From NCBI GenBank assembly GCA_001661245.1, contig KV454012.1:62001-126000 (forward strand): DNA of 64,000 bases. The letters run 5' to 3'. The position numbers and the translations under genes are program-made. Shown one piece after another: positions 56,070 through 64,000 of this stretch. Positions within the stretch are counted from its first letter, which is position 1; every line of letters begins with the position of its first letter. The DNA comes from Pachysolen tannophilus NRRL Y-2460. Taxonomy: Eukaryota > Ascomycota > Pichiomycetes > Alaninales > Pachysolenaceae. The notes below the pieces were generated by a model that saw nothing but the letters and a program-made list of their open reading frames with translations, ran no database searches and was not told where the DNA came from.

Positions 56070-59000
56070 TCACTTGTGATTTTGCTGCTGTAATTGCTGT
56101 AACTGGTAATTATAATTAATGAACTCCTTTTTAGAGTTCAGGGATCCGTAAGGTTGAGGGAATGTTCTGGTATTTTGTATTGTTTCTTTATAAAACAGCG
56201 GAAAGTGATTACCATACTGTGCTGGTAAATTGTGATTATCCGTATTACTATTTATATTGTAATTTTGATTGACTATGAAGTTTTGGTCATTGGTATCTGT
56301 TTTCTTGACATTCTTCCTCTTTGGCTTTTGTTGAGTACCGCTTTCGAAAGTATAGTTATCACCAAATACGGCCATTCTCTTTTTTATACGCTTTTGCTCT
56401 CTTCTTTTCTCAACTTCTTTTTTCAATAAAAAGTTCTGATACATGGGATCATTAGGCTCAGTGGCATTGATATTATTTGCAAACCTTGCAACTTGATCAC
56501 TAGAAGCATCATACATATAAAACCAAAATTTAGACCTTTCGTCACCTGGAGCAAGTTCTATTTTATCTGAATAGTCAAAATTTGGTTTCACCACTTCTAT
56601 AAAATTCACTGGTTTTTCATTCAGATAAATTTTATCATAAGTCAATGTTTGCTTCTGGTAATCCGTAGAGTTCTCTTTATTTTTAAATATTTTCTCCAAT
56701 TCAAATTCGTTTATTTTTTTCGATACTATAGAAAAAATTGAAGAATCTGAAGGTGTTTTCCATTGCCATTCCTCTTCCTTTTTTTTCATTTTCTCTGATT
56801 TTAATCTTTTTCTTTCCTCTCTTTTTTGCTCTTGTTTTAATAATCTTTTCATTTCTAGTTCCGCATACGCTATAGAGGAATCTTTGCATGAGATTTTATC
56901 ATAATTCTCTGCGGGTATTAAAATATTCTCATACGACACTTCAAGAACTTCATCATTATTTTTAGAATTCGGATAAATCTGCAAATTCACTGAAGACTCA
57001 GAGCAGTTATTAGAAATGGTCACCGCACAATAGTAGTCATTATCAATTTTAAATTGAATGAAATCACCTTTTGCCAAATCTTTTAGATAATTGAAACTAT
57101 AATCTTGGTCAAAAGAAGTATTTTTGGGTCTATGATATCGACACAAAGAGCCAAAATCCTTTGTTAATAATACTCCTCCGAGTAGTGAGCAAGTACCATG
57201 AAACGCTCTTGTACACTTCTTATAAGAACATTGAAAACAAATACCTTTAAATTTTAAAGCTGCCTGTTCTTGGACTTGCAGTAAGGAAGTTAAAACAGAA
57301 GTACATATTGAACATTTCAAATTCTTCCTTGCCGTTGGTATTAAATCATACCCTATTACTACTTCATTATTATTGACTTCGTTATCATCTTCAACCAATT
57401 TATTGCTTCCATTTTCACCCTGCTCTGTGTTATTTAAGTCATTTGAAATTTCAACTTGTTTTTGTTCATTGAAAGTATCAGATTTCTCTTTATCATTTTT
57501 TAAACGTATCCAATCTTTTTCCTTAATTATTTGTAATTCAGCAATAAACTCAGAACAAATTCGATGGCACTTCCAGTATTTCCCATATTTCTCACCTTTA
57601 TTATAATGATTACAATCGACAACATCCAATAATTCAAATTTCTTTAGCTTTAGGTAAGCTTGAGAAAGCTTATTAGGACAAAATATACACTGTTGTACTT
57701 CTTCTTTTGGTATAGTTTTTCTAGAAGCCTTATGACCAGATTTTGAAAGCTTCTTAGTATCTGATGTTGCTGGTGATTGTGATTTACTTCCTGTTCCTGT
57801 TTCATTTGCAGTTTCAGGTTCTGAACCGGGTTCAATTTCTGAATCACTTTCTGTTAAATCTCCATTTAATCTTTTAACAAATTTTCGAATATCAATAGAA
57901 ACACTATCATCAACACATTCACATTTTTTAGATACCGCACCAATATCCAACCACTCTTCTAAGGCAAAATTTACCGATTCTGCCAAGTTATAGCCATAAT
58001 TAAATCCCGAATGATAACCATATGGATAAGTTATAATGAATTCTCTTTCTCTGTGTATTATTTTATTTACTTGAATTCCATGTTTAGTTAAAAATTGAGG
58101 TGATGCAGTAAAAGTTTTGTGACGTAAAAATTCTGAACAATTATTATAGTCATCGGGGAAAATTTCAGTCATTAATTTATAAAATTTCAAATGTTGATCT
58201 TGAGGAATAGAGTACCATTGTTTTGGAGCTCCAAAATGCAAATAATTGATTGAATACAAATCTTGATCTTCTAAATGCCAACTAAAAGTTGCCTTCCAAA
58301 GCCCAGCGTATAGGTAAGCATCATTGACTCCAGGTAATTTTGATGGTAACCAATCCAATAAATTAGGTAAATGTGCAACATTCCAAACTCTATGATCATC
58401 TTTGAACAATGACCCCAAAGAATCTGCTCCATACAATGGTGATGAAAATGAAATTGTTTTCCAATATTGTTTTTCCAAGAAATCACATTTTTCATCGGTA
58501 TATATTGAAGTATCTATATTATAATTAAAACCTTTTACCGCGTCTTCTGGTAAATGATTTGAATTTCCCTTTATTAAATTAAATTTTTTTTGATCAGCTT
58601 TTGATATCTTATTATATTGAGGATTTTTTTCACCTCTAGGTACAGGTAATAGATAATTTGGTTGATAACTTAATTTTTTCCATTGTAATAAATTGAAAGA
58701 TTTTTTCTTTTCAATATTGTTAATTGAAAAACATCCAGCTTTATCATTTTGACTTGTAAACTCTTGCGTTATGGGAGATTTAAATGTGATCTTGGCAATA
58801 TCATCCTCTGAATAATGACTTGGACCTCCTCCATGTGTAAACCATTCATTAGGTGGTATAATTTTAACTATACCAGATGACATTCCATACCGATTTATAG
58901 ATTTTTGGAAAATATAAAAATCTTTAAATTCATCCCATGAAGGCTTAAAAACTGGTACCCCATTCTCAACATGATCAGGCTTAATATCAAATAATTCATA

Positions 59001-59159
59001 ATGTCTTTTCAAAGGGGGCACTTCCAGATCATCATGTCCCAACTTAACATCACCAGTAAAACCTTCTTCATGATTCGATTTATTCGATTTACTACATCCT
59101 TCTTCTCCTTGAGATAACACATCACTACAATCACCATAATCCATTATTCTCTCAATCAT
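56070..59159 (-). CDS. KDM4-like JmjN/JmjC histone demethylase with extended PHD finger
   Basis: A 1029-residue chromatin protein. JmjN is at about residues 60-102 (VPVFKPSWDEFKDFYIFQKS, KIIPPNEWF). JmjC is at about 245-405: LLDWLPSKLPGVNDAYLYAG, iron ligands in TFSWHLEDQDLYSINYLHFG (about H294, E296), the distal His in YGYHSGFNYGYNLAESVNF (about 382), then WLDIGAVSKKCEC with the Cys of a JMJD2-type zinc site. An extended PHD lies at about 615-678 (CSICTSVLTSLLQ, CFQCSYKKCTRAFHGTCSLL). A long Lys/Glu coiled-coil region follows. This is KDM4/Rph1-type organisation (H3K9/K36 demethylase), but with a PHD that Rph1/Gis1 lack. MIERIMDYG offers two close ATGs; the first is used. Divergent from RAD24. 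Confidence 0.9.
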   Translation of the reverse strand: MIERIMDYGDCSDVLSQGEEGCSKSNKSNHEEGFTGDVKLGHDDLEVPPLKRHYELFDIKPDHVENGVPVFKPSWDEFKDFYIFQKSINRYGMSSGIVKIIPPNEWFTHGGGPSHYSEDDIAKITFKSPITQEFTSQNDKAGCFSINNIEKKKSFNLLQWKKLSYQPNYLLPVPRGEKNPQYNKISKADQKKFNLIKGNSNHLPEDAVKGFNYNIDTSIYTDEKCDFLEKQYWKTISFSSPLYGADSLGSLFKDDHRVWNVAHLPNLLDWLPSKLPGVNDAYLYAGLWKATFSWHLEDQDLYSINYLHFGAPKQWYSIPQDQHLKFYKLMTEIFPDDYNNCSEFLRHKTFTASPQFLTKHGIQVNKIIHREREFIITYPYGYHSGFNYGYNLAESVNFALEEWLDIGAVSKKCECVDDSVSIDIRKFVKRLNGDLTESDSEIEPGSEPETANETGTGSKSQSPATSDTKKLSKSGHKASRKTIPKEEVQQCIFCPNKLSQAYLKLKKFELLDVVDCNHYNKGEKYGKYWKCHRICSEFIAELQIIKEKDWIRLKNDKEKSDTFNEQKQVEISNDLNNTEQGENGSNKLVEDDNEVNNNEVVIGYDLIPTARKNLKCSICTSVLTSLLQVQEQAALKFKGICFQCSYKKCTRAFHGTCSLLGGVLLTKDFGSLCRYHRPKNTSFDQDYSFNYLKDLAKGDFIQFKIDNDYYCAVTISNNCSESSVNLQIYPNSKNNDEVLEVSYENILIPAENYDKISCKDSSIAYAELEMKRLLKQEQKREERKRLKSEKMKKKEEEWQWKTPSDSSIFSIVSKKINEFELEKIFKNKENSTDYQKQTLTYDKIYLNEKPVNFIEVVKPNFDYSDKIELAPGDERSKFWFYMYDASSDQVARFANNINATEPNDPMYQNFLLKKEVEKRREQKRIKKRMAVFGDNYTFESGTQQKPKRKNVKKTDTNDQNFIVNQNYNINSNTDNHNLPAQYGNHFPLFYKETIQNTRTFPQPYGSLNSKKEFINYNYQLQQLQQQNHK

Positions 59160-59453
59160 TATCGCAAAACAGTCCTAACCTAGCTCCACCTCGAAACCAA
59201 ACTTAGATCTATCCGCTGATTACAATTAAAAAAATCAACTTTAATTTATATATATATTAAACCAAACCTTGAAAGATTTCCAATTCGTTATCTTTCCCAT
59301 CCATCATCACCTCTGGTGTATTTTTTAAACACGACCAATTTTTTTTTTTGGCTTTGGCGCTAAGAAATCTATTTGTTATTTAAATAAAACGACGTTAACG
59401 AAGCTTGATTTGGAAGTATAATCCTAGGTAATAGAGATTGGAGGTAGTATAAG

Positions 59454-59465
59454 ATGGTGCTATGA
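59454..59465 (+). promoter_or_regulatory. Three-codon upstream ORF overlapping the RAD24 start (ATGA)
   Basis: ATG GTG CTA TGA occupies 59454-59465, and its stop overlaps the RAD24 ATG (59462-59464) as ATGA. A scanning ribosome would meet this ATG eight bases before the RAD24 start. It could lower RAD24 translation, permit termination-reinitiation, or reflect a one-base sequencing error at the true start. Confidence 0.5.
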
Positions 59466-61741
59466 GAGCTACTAGAAGTGGGAGAAGTCGCGGTAGAAAA
59501 GCGCTGTTGTCGGATGATGAGATTGAAGTACAGGAGGTGAAGCCTAAAATGCAAAAGAAACGGAAACCATCTCATTCAACAAAGTCATCAATTTCGTCGT
59601 TATCGATGTTGTCACGAACTTTCAATGAAGGTAAAGTTTCTACCGGCGCTAATAGTGCTGATAGCGCTGTCAGCGCTATCAGCGCTAATAACAACAAGAA
59701 AAATGAAGTAGGGAAAGGGGGAATGGGTGGTGATGATTCGAGGCAATGGATTGATAAATATGCACCTTTAAGTTTACTGGATTTGGCAATCCATCCAAAG
59801 AAATTACAAGAAGTTAGGACAAAGTTAAAAGAAATGGTTAATGGAGAGACAAATACGCGTATATTACTTTTAACCGGACCTGCAGGGTCGGGGAAAAGTA
59901 CTGTGGTAAAGCTTTTAGCTCAAGAATTGATGCATGAGTATCTGAAAAATGTAAAAATTAATAAGGATTTCTTGATCAATGAAAATGAAGAAGAAAATGA
60001 TGATGAATCTTCTAAATATTTAGTTGAATTTATAAATTCAAACCTATCGGAATCCCAATCAATGGTGACACAATTTCTGAATTATTTAAGTGAAGTAAGT
60101 TTTTTAAAAGGACCGAATTTAAAATTAATTTTAGTTGAAGAGTTACCCAATATATTTCATTCAGAGACTAGGATTAGCTTTCAAAAAGCTGTAAATGATT
60201 GGTTATCATTGCCAGGATCAAAACTTCCTCCATTAGTATTTTGTATTACTGAAAATGAGTTTAATGATGACCAAGGAGAAAGATTATACAATGTGGAAAA
60301 TAACTTTATTCTGGAGACAATTTTTGGTTCACGTATTTTAAATAATAACAAATTACTGAGAATAAAATTTAACCCAATTGCGAAAACTTTTTTGAAAAAA
60401 CAATTGGATAAAATTTCTACTTGTGAATCTGCTTCATTAGTTGATATATCTAAATCTAAAATTGATGAAAAAATTGAAAAATTGAGTTTAAATGGTGATA
60501 TTAGATCTGCTATAAATTGTTTTGAATTTTGGGCAAGATATTATAAAAAAATATCAAACGAAAATAATGATGATGTTGATGATTTATTCTTAACATTTGG
60601 TAAGGAAAGCAATTTGAATTTATTTAATGCAATAGGTAAAATTATTTATGGTACAAATCATAGAGATATTGAAATAATTAACTATTTGAAATTACAAGAT
60701 ATTCAAAATCATGGAAAGGATTATTCCAAAATTGATCAAAAAATTGCAAAATTGAGTCAATCAGAAATTGATCAAATAACAATATCAAATGTCTTGGCTT
60801 CTTTCTCAAATAAGTCAGTTTTTTTTAATTTAAATTTATTAGAAAACTATAGTATGTTGAATTCATCTAATTTCCCCGTTTGTGATGAATTAGCTTCATT
60901 AGTTGACAATTTGAGTCTTGCTGATATTTATAATTCTAAACAAATGACTGAAATTGGGGCCTTGTTAGCTATTACGTCAACCAGGTATAATATGAGATTA
61001 ATAAAGGATAAAATAGATGATGATGAGAACCTTGATAATGCATATCTTAAATATAAAAACAATAAGCTTAATTTCTCCAGGCATTATAAATTTTTAAGAA
61101 TGTTCAATCAGGTTAAAAACGGCATAAAAGATTATCAATTATGGAAACTAAGCAAATTATCATCATCAACATCATCGTCATCATTCTTACAAGATGAAGA
61201 TTACGGTCCAATTCCAACAACTTTATCTGAGACTGATTGTATAACTATTGACGGATATTTGGAGCCATTGATTTTGAATTCTTTCAGAAATCAAGAAAAA
61301 TTAAGATTAAAGATATTATCATCACATTCATCTGGTGTTAACTATGTGCCGTCAGCAATGTTACCAAAGTATCCAAGAGTTGGTGGGCCATTTCGTAGTA
61401 TACCAAATTTATTATCAGACAAGCAAGTAGTGGTAGATGATTCTGATCTTTTACAAGATGGCAACCAGTACAAATCAATTGAAGAAAAAATTTTGAATAT
61501 ACTTGTTGGAGATGATAGTAAAATTAATGATGAGTTCAATAAAGATGTTGACAGTTCTGACACAGAGTTTGAAAACGATCCAATTGTAGAAAGTGATGAA
61601 GATACAGGTACTGGAATTAAGAAAGAGAAACCAAAGGATGAATTTTTGAACGATTTTGATGATTCTTTTAGTAGTTCAGAGAATGAATCCTTTTTAGCAA
61701 ATGAAGAATTAGAAGCATTATTATCTCAACGGAAAAAATAA
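59462..61741 (+). CDS. RAD24: DNA-damage checkpoint clamp loader Rad24 (Rad17 homologue)
   Basis: A 759-residue AAA+ protein that, with Rfc2-5, loads the 9-1-1 clamp at damaged DNA. The basic N-terminus MRATRSGRSRGRKALL is followed by a Ser/Ala linker. The family entry motif is QWIDKYAPLSLLDLAIHPKK (about 96-115). Walker A is LLTGPAGSGKSTVVKLLA (about 137-153) and Walker B KLILVEELPNIF (about 221-232). The C-terminal part includes DYGPIPTTLSETDCITIDGY and an acidic tail typical of Rad17/Rad24. It is somewhat longer than S. cerevisiae Rad24 (659). The ATG at 59462 overlaps a tiny upstream ORF. A strong DNA/RNA hairpin lies at 59653-59687 within the linker codons. Confidence 0.9.
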   Translation: MRATRSGRSRGRKALLSDDEIEVQEVKPKMQKKRKPSHSTKSSISSLSMLSRTFNEGKVSTGANSADSAVSAISANNNKKNEVGKGGMGGDDSRQWIDKYAPLSLLDLAIHPKKLQEVRTKLKEMVNGETNTRILLLTGPAGSGKSTVVKLLAQELMHEYLKNVKINKDFLINENEEENDDESSKYLVEFINSNLSESQSMVTQFLNYLSEVSFLKGPNLKLILVEELPNIFHSETRISFQKAVNDWLSLPGSKLPPLVFCITENEFNDDQGERLYNVENNFILETIFGSRILNNNKLLRIKFNPIAKTFLKKQLDKISTCESASLVDISKSKIDEKIEKLSLNGDIRSAINCFEFWARYYKKISNENNDDVDDLFLTFGKESNLNLFNAIGKIIYGTNHRDIEIINYLKLQDIQNHGKDYSKIDQKIAKLSQSEIDQITISNVLASFSNKSVFFNLNLLENYSMLNSSNFPVCDELASLVDNLSLADIYNSKQMTEIGALLAITSTRYNMRLIKDKIDDDENLDNAYLKYKNNKLNFSRHYKFLRMFNQVKNGIKDYQLWKLSKLSSSTSSSSFLQDEDYGPIPTTLSETDCITIDGYLEPLILNSFRNQEKLRLKILSSHSSGVNYVPSAMLPKYPRVGGPFRSIPNLLSDKQVVVDDSDLLQDGNQYKSIEEKILNILVGDDSKINDEFNKDVDSSDTEFENDPIVESDEDTGTGIKKEKPKDEFLNDFDDSFSSSENESFLANEELEALLSQRKK
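59653..59687. repeat. Hairpin in the RAD24 5' coding region
   Basis: Arms GCTGATAGCGCT (59657-59668) and AGCGCTATCAGC (59672-59683) are perfect inverted copies with a three-base loop. Four further bases on each side pair through one G-U wobble and then three Watson-Crick pairs. It encodes a poorly conserved Ala/Ser stretch (NSADSAVSAISAN), so the structure is not forced by protein function. Confidence 0.7.
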
Positions 61742-61960
61742 AGAATATTACATTAACAGCAAACTATTATTATGGGAAATACACATTATAAAGATCTCAG
61801 ATTAGATCAGTAAAAACAAAAAAAAAAAAAAAAAAGAAGACGATAGTTTATAGTGAAGGAGTAATTGAAACACTATTTCCTTTTTTTTTTTCTTTTTTGT
61901 TTTCTTTTCAGGAAAACGAAGAAGAAGAAATAAAAAAGGGGGGGGAATACCAAAAATATA

Positions 61961-62791
61961 TTAAATTTCATTATTTAAAGCTTTATTGAAAAATTCAGAA
62001 TCATCCTCAATACTCTCTTTAATAATATCCAAACCACCTTGAAATGTTCCATTTATGTACAATTGTGGGAAAGTTGGCCAATCACTAAATTTTTTCAATC
62101 CTTGTCTAACTCCATCATCTTTCAATATATCAAAGAAACCAAATCTAACTTGGTTTTCTCTTAATATTGCAACCAACTGTCTAGAAAATCCACATTGAGG
62201 AGATGCAGGTGTACCTTTCATGAATAACATAACAGGTGCTGCAGAAGTTAATTTTTTCAATCTTTCATTTAATTTTTCTTCTGATTCTGATTCTGATTCT
62301 GCATCTTGATTTTGTTGTTGTGCATTAACACTATTGATTTTTTGTGATTGAAATTGTGTTTGCCCTATTGAGGAGTTACCGTTACCATTACCAGCATTTG
62401 AGGTGGATGTAGAGGATGAATTTATGGCAGCAGCTCCCGGAGCTCCTGATGGATATGAGGTCGACTGTTCTTGGAACTGGTTCAACGAGGTGATGAATTC
62501 TTTTGGATCCGCTCCAGATAATTCTTTTAATATAGTACCATTTTGAATCAATACAAAAAATGGAACTGCACTAACATCAAATATTTCCGATATCTGTGGA
62601 TGGTCTTCTGCATTAATTGAAATAAATACAGTTGAAGGATTAGCTTCAGCTAAAGTTGTATAAACAGTATTCATCTGAACACAAGGTGAAGCCCATGGTG
62701 TATGAAAATATAAAGCAATCAATTGTTTCGGATCCGATTGTGAAGTTAACTCTGTAAACTGTTCCTCTGATCTTATTTCAATAACAGACAT
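61961..62791 (-). CDS. GRX4: Monothiol glutaredoxin Grx3/Grx4
   Basis: A 276-residue cytosolic/nuclear iron-sulfur-binding monothiol glutaredoxin that reports iron status to iron-responsive regulators and delivers iron. A thioredoxin-like domain (about 1-110) has TPWASPCVQM (C37 in a WxxPC variant), then an Ala/Ser/Asn/Gln linker (about 115-170). The Grx domain is at about 175-276, with KGTPASPQCGFSRQLVAIL (CGFS at 200-203) and FSDWPTFPQLYINGTFQGGL. Length fits yeast Grx3/Grx4 (250-285). Only one such gene is in the window, and yeast has two paralogues, so the symbol could equally be GRX3. The promoter on its 5' side carries AGGGG stress-element words. Confidence 0.92.
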   Translation of the reverse strand: MSVIEIRSEEQFTELTSQSDPKQLIALYFHTPWASPCVQMNTVYTTLAEANPSTVFISINAEDHPQISEIFDVSAVPFFVLIQNGTILKELSGADPKEFITSLNQFQEQSTSYPSGAPGAAAINSSSTSTSNAGNGNGNSSIGQTQFQSQKINSVNAQQQNQDAESESESEEKLNERLKKLTSAAPVMLFMKGTPASPQCGFSRQLVAILRENQVRFGFFDILKDDGVRQGLKKFSDWPTFPQLYINGTFQGGLDIIKESIEDDSEFFNKALNNEI

Positions 62792-63510
62792 TCTTTACTT
62801 TTTTTTTTGAATCCGCTGATTTTTATAATGATACAAGAAAAAAAAATTTTTTTTCTCTTTATAAAATCCTGAATTATATTTATCGGATATAAATTTGCAA
62901 AGAATAAGTTTACTTAATTATCGATTATAAATATATATATATATATATATATGGATGGATTTGATAATTTTTATTTGGTAATAACATGTAAAATAGCAGC
63001 GCAAGTCACATGACTTTTTTTGGGTATGATTACTTTCGGAAAATTTTTATTCGCAATTTCCTTTTTGGGAGTATCTGGCTAGTACCGCACTACCGTGGGG
63101 CAAAAAAAAATAAAAAAAACATTCCCAAAACAAAGGGGCTGTCTATATTTAGGGGCTAATTGGAAGAAGGGGCTAAGAAGAAAAAAAAGAAACCTTCCAT
63201 GATCAGCATTTCACGCACTACCCTTATTTTTGGTTTGGCTCGTATTGCACTACCTGAAACTGGATCAAATAAAAAAAAAAAAAAAAAATTATTTTAAGAT
63301 TCCCTATCAGAGAGATTAGTACTGCCATATTGTGCATATTCTTGCATTATTCTATATAATCAAACCGCTAGACACTAATCTAAAGTAGACTAAACTCATC
63401 AAGTTCACGAATTGATAATTTAAAAATACGATTGATCGTAAGCTGAATATAACAAGATGTATTGGGCAGCACTGATAAATACGTTTATGTATATATGATA
63501 TGATATGTAT

Positions 63511-63565
<55 letters not shown>

Positions 63566-63643
63566 ATATCATATGGTGGTTGAAGAAGGAATTGAGATTC
63601 TTTTAATTTTAAGTTAATCAAAGTTCTCTCTTTGGTGGGCAGG
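62792..63643. promoter_or_regulatory. Divergent promoter: three AGGGG words, three GCACTACC repeats, (TA)n tracts
   Basis: 852 bases between GRX3/4 (minus) and the last gene (plus). AGGGG (STRE, the Msn2/4 site) occurs at 63134-63138, 63151-63155 and 63168-63172, each within AGGGGCT. GCACTACC occurs in direct orientation at 63087-63094, 63215-63222 and 63247-63254. (TA)n tracts lie at 62930-62952 and about 63515-63550. The minus-strand frame across the second tract is low-complexity and not credited. Confidence 0.5.
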
Positions 63644-64000
63644 ATGATTAAGAAATTATTCAAAGTTTTCAACAAGAGAGGTAGTGTTGACGGGAGTAGT
63701 TCTAGAACATTTGGGGATTTTACCAATGGTTCTTTTGATATTGATGAAATATCAATACTGGCACTGGAAGAATTTGAATCTGCTCAAATCATTTGGAATT
63801 TTGAAGATAATTTTTCATTTTCAAATTTAAATGAGACAAGGCATTTGGATGAAGAATATTTTGAAAATTTACCCTTTTTCGAAGAGGAGTATAAGGAGGG
63901 GCAATTTGAAAATAATGATTATGAAGGGAGTTTAAAATTTTCAAATCATTTTTTAAACATTGATAATTTAAATTTTGAAAAAAATGATAATGATGATGAT
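63644..64000 (+). CDS. Unknown protein, 5' part only (runs off the window)
   Basis: An ATG at 63644 opens a frame that stays open for 119 codons to the end of the window. The N-terminus is basic (MIKKLFKVFNKRGSVDGSSS), followed by a Phe- and acid-rich segment with repeated short patterns of Asn, Phe and Glu (FENLPFFEEEYKEGQFEN). There is no signal peptide, membrane segment or known domain in the visible part. The composition matches disordered yeast proteins. Not recognised. Confidence 0.6.
   Translation, partial: MIKKLFKVFNKRGSVDGSSSRTFGDFTNGSFDIDEISILALEEFESAQIIWNFEDNFSFSNLNETRHLDEEYFENLPFFEEEYKEGQFENNDYEGSLKFSNHFLNIDNLNFEKNDNDDD

Noticed and set aside
63352-63726. A 124-codon minus-strand frame near the right end
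   Set aside because: Its middle is a translated (TA)n repeat, and it overlaps the better frame at 63644 on the plus strand.

Overview
This window is nuclear DNA of an AT-rich budding yeast (Saccharomycotina). Most genes have no intron, are closely packed on both strands, and are recognisable orthologues of yeast genes. Asn/Asp-rich low-complexity stretches and mono-, di- and trinucleotide microsatellites are common. CTG codons fall where a hydrophobic residue is expected (for example the ALDH helix at 32800), which fits CTG read as leucine. The gene set (methylotroph/Pichiaceae-like AT bias, a KDM4-like JmjC protein, a DUF7702-like membrane protein) points loosely to a non-Saccharomyces lineage, but I cannot name the species. 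The sequence is a draft: there are two N gaps (6126-6272 and 40714-41030).

Layout. 1-9 kb: acetate-transporter-family protein, a hypothetical protein, POP4, LIP3 (its 3' end repeated across a gap), a Cys-rich hypothetical protein and VPS51. 9-20 kb: a large alpha-arrestin, a multi-pass membrane protein, a Zn2Cys6 regulator, a small secreted protein and a decayed partial copy of that regulator. 19.7-30.5 kb: SAE3 (two exons), a LAM-type sterol transporter, SKP1, PEX3 and IFM1. 30.5-33.7 kb: TSR4 and an aldehyde dehydrogenase, both cut by one small inversion. 34-43 kb: three Zn2Cys6 regulators, two of which flank an amidase and share a very similar DNA-binding cluster. 43-52 kb: REX3, a hypothetical coiled-coil protein, SET6, a 2-oxoglutarate dioxygenase and PTC7. 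52-64 kb: MSH6 (cut by a second small inversion), a KDM4-like demethylase, RAD24, a GRX3/4 glutaredoxin and the start of an unknown gene running off the window.

The most striking observation is a pair of microinversions. The first (31082-32250) has inverted 4-bp microhomology (TCAA/TTGA). Turning it back restores both TSR4 and the aldehyde dehydrogenase in frame at full family length. The second (55253-55864) has 3-bp inverted microhomology (CTT/AAG). Turning it back restores MSH6 at its normal length, apart from one base missing from a T run. Both genes are important: TSR4 is essential in S. cerevisiae, and MSH6 is a core mismatch-repair gene. These are therefore real heterozygous or recent rearrangements, or assembly/amplification chimeras, and raw reads would decide.

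Other notable items are a dense TGTCA/TGACA site cluster upstream of SET6, a 36-bp perfect palindrome in the amidase/regulator divergent promoter, a CGCA-rich island upstream of the 2311 gene, a long hairpin in the 5' part of RAD24, and a stress-element-like promoter between GRX3/4 and the last gene. I saw no tRNA, rRNA, CRISPR, LTR element or other virus-like element.
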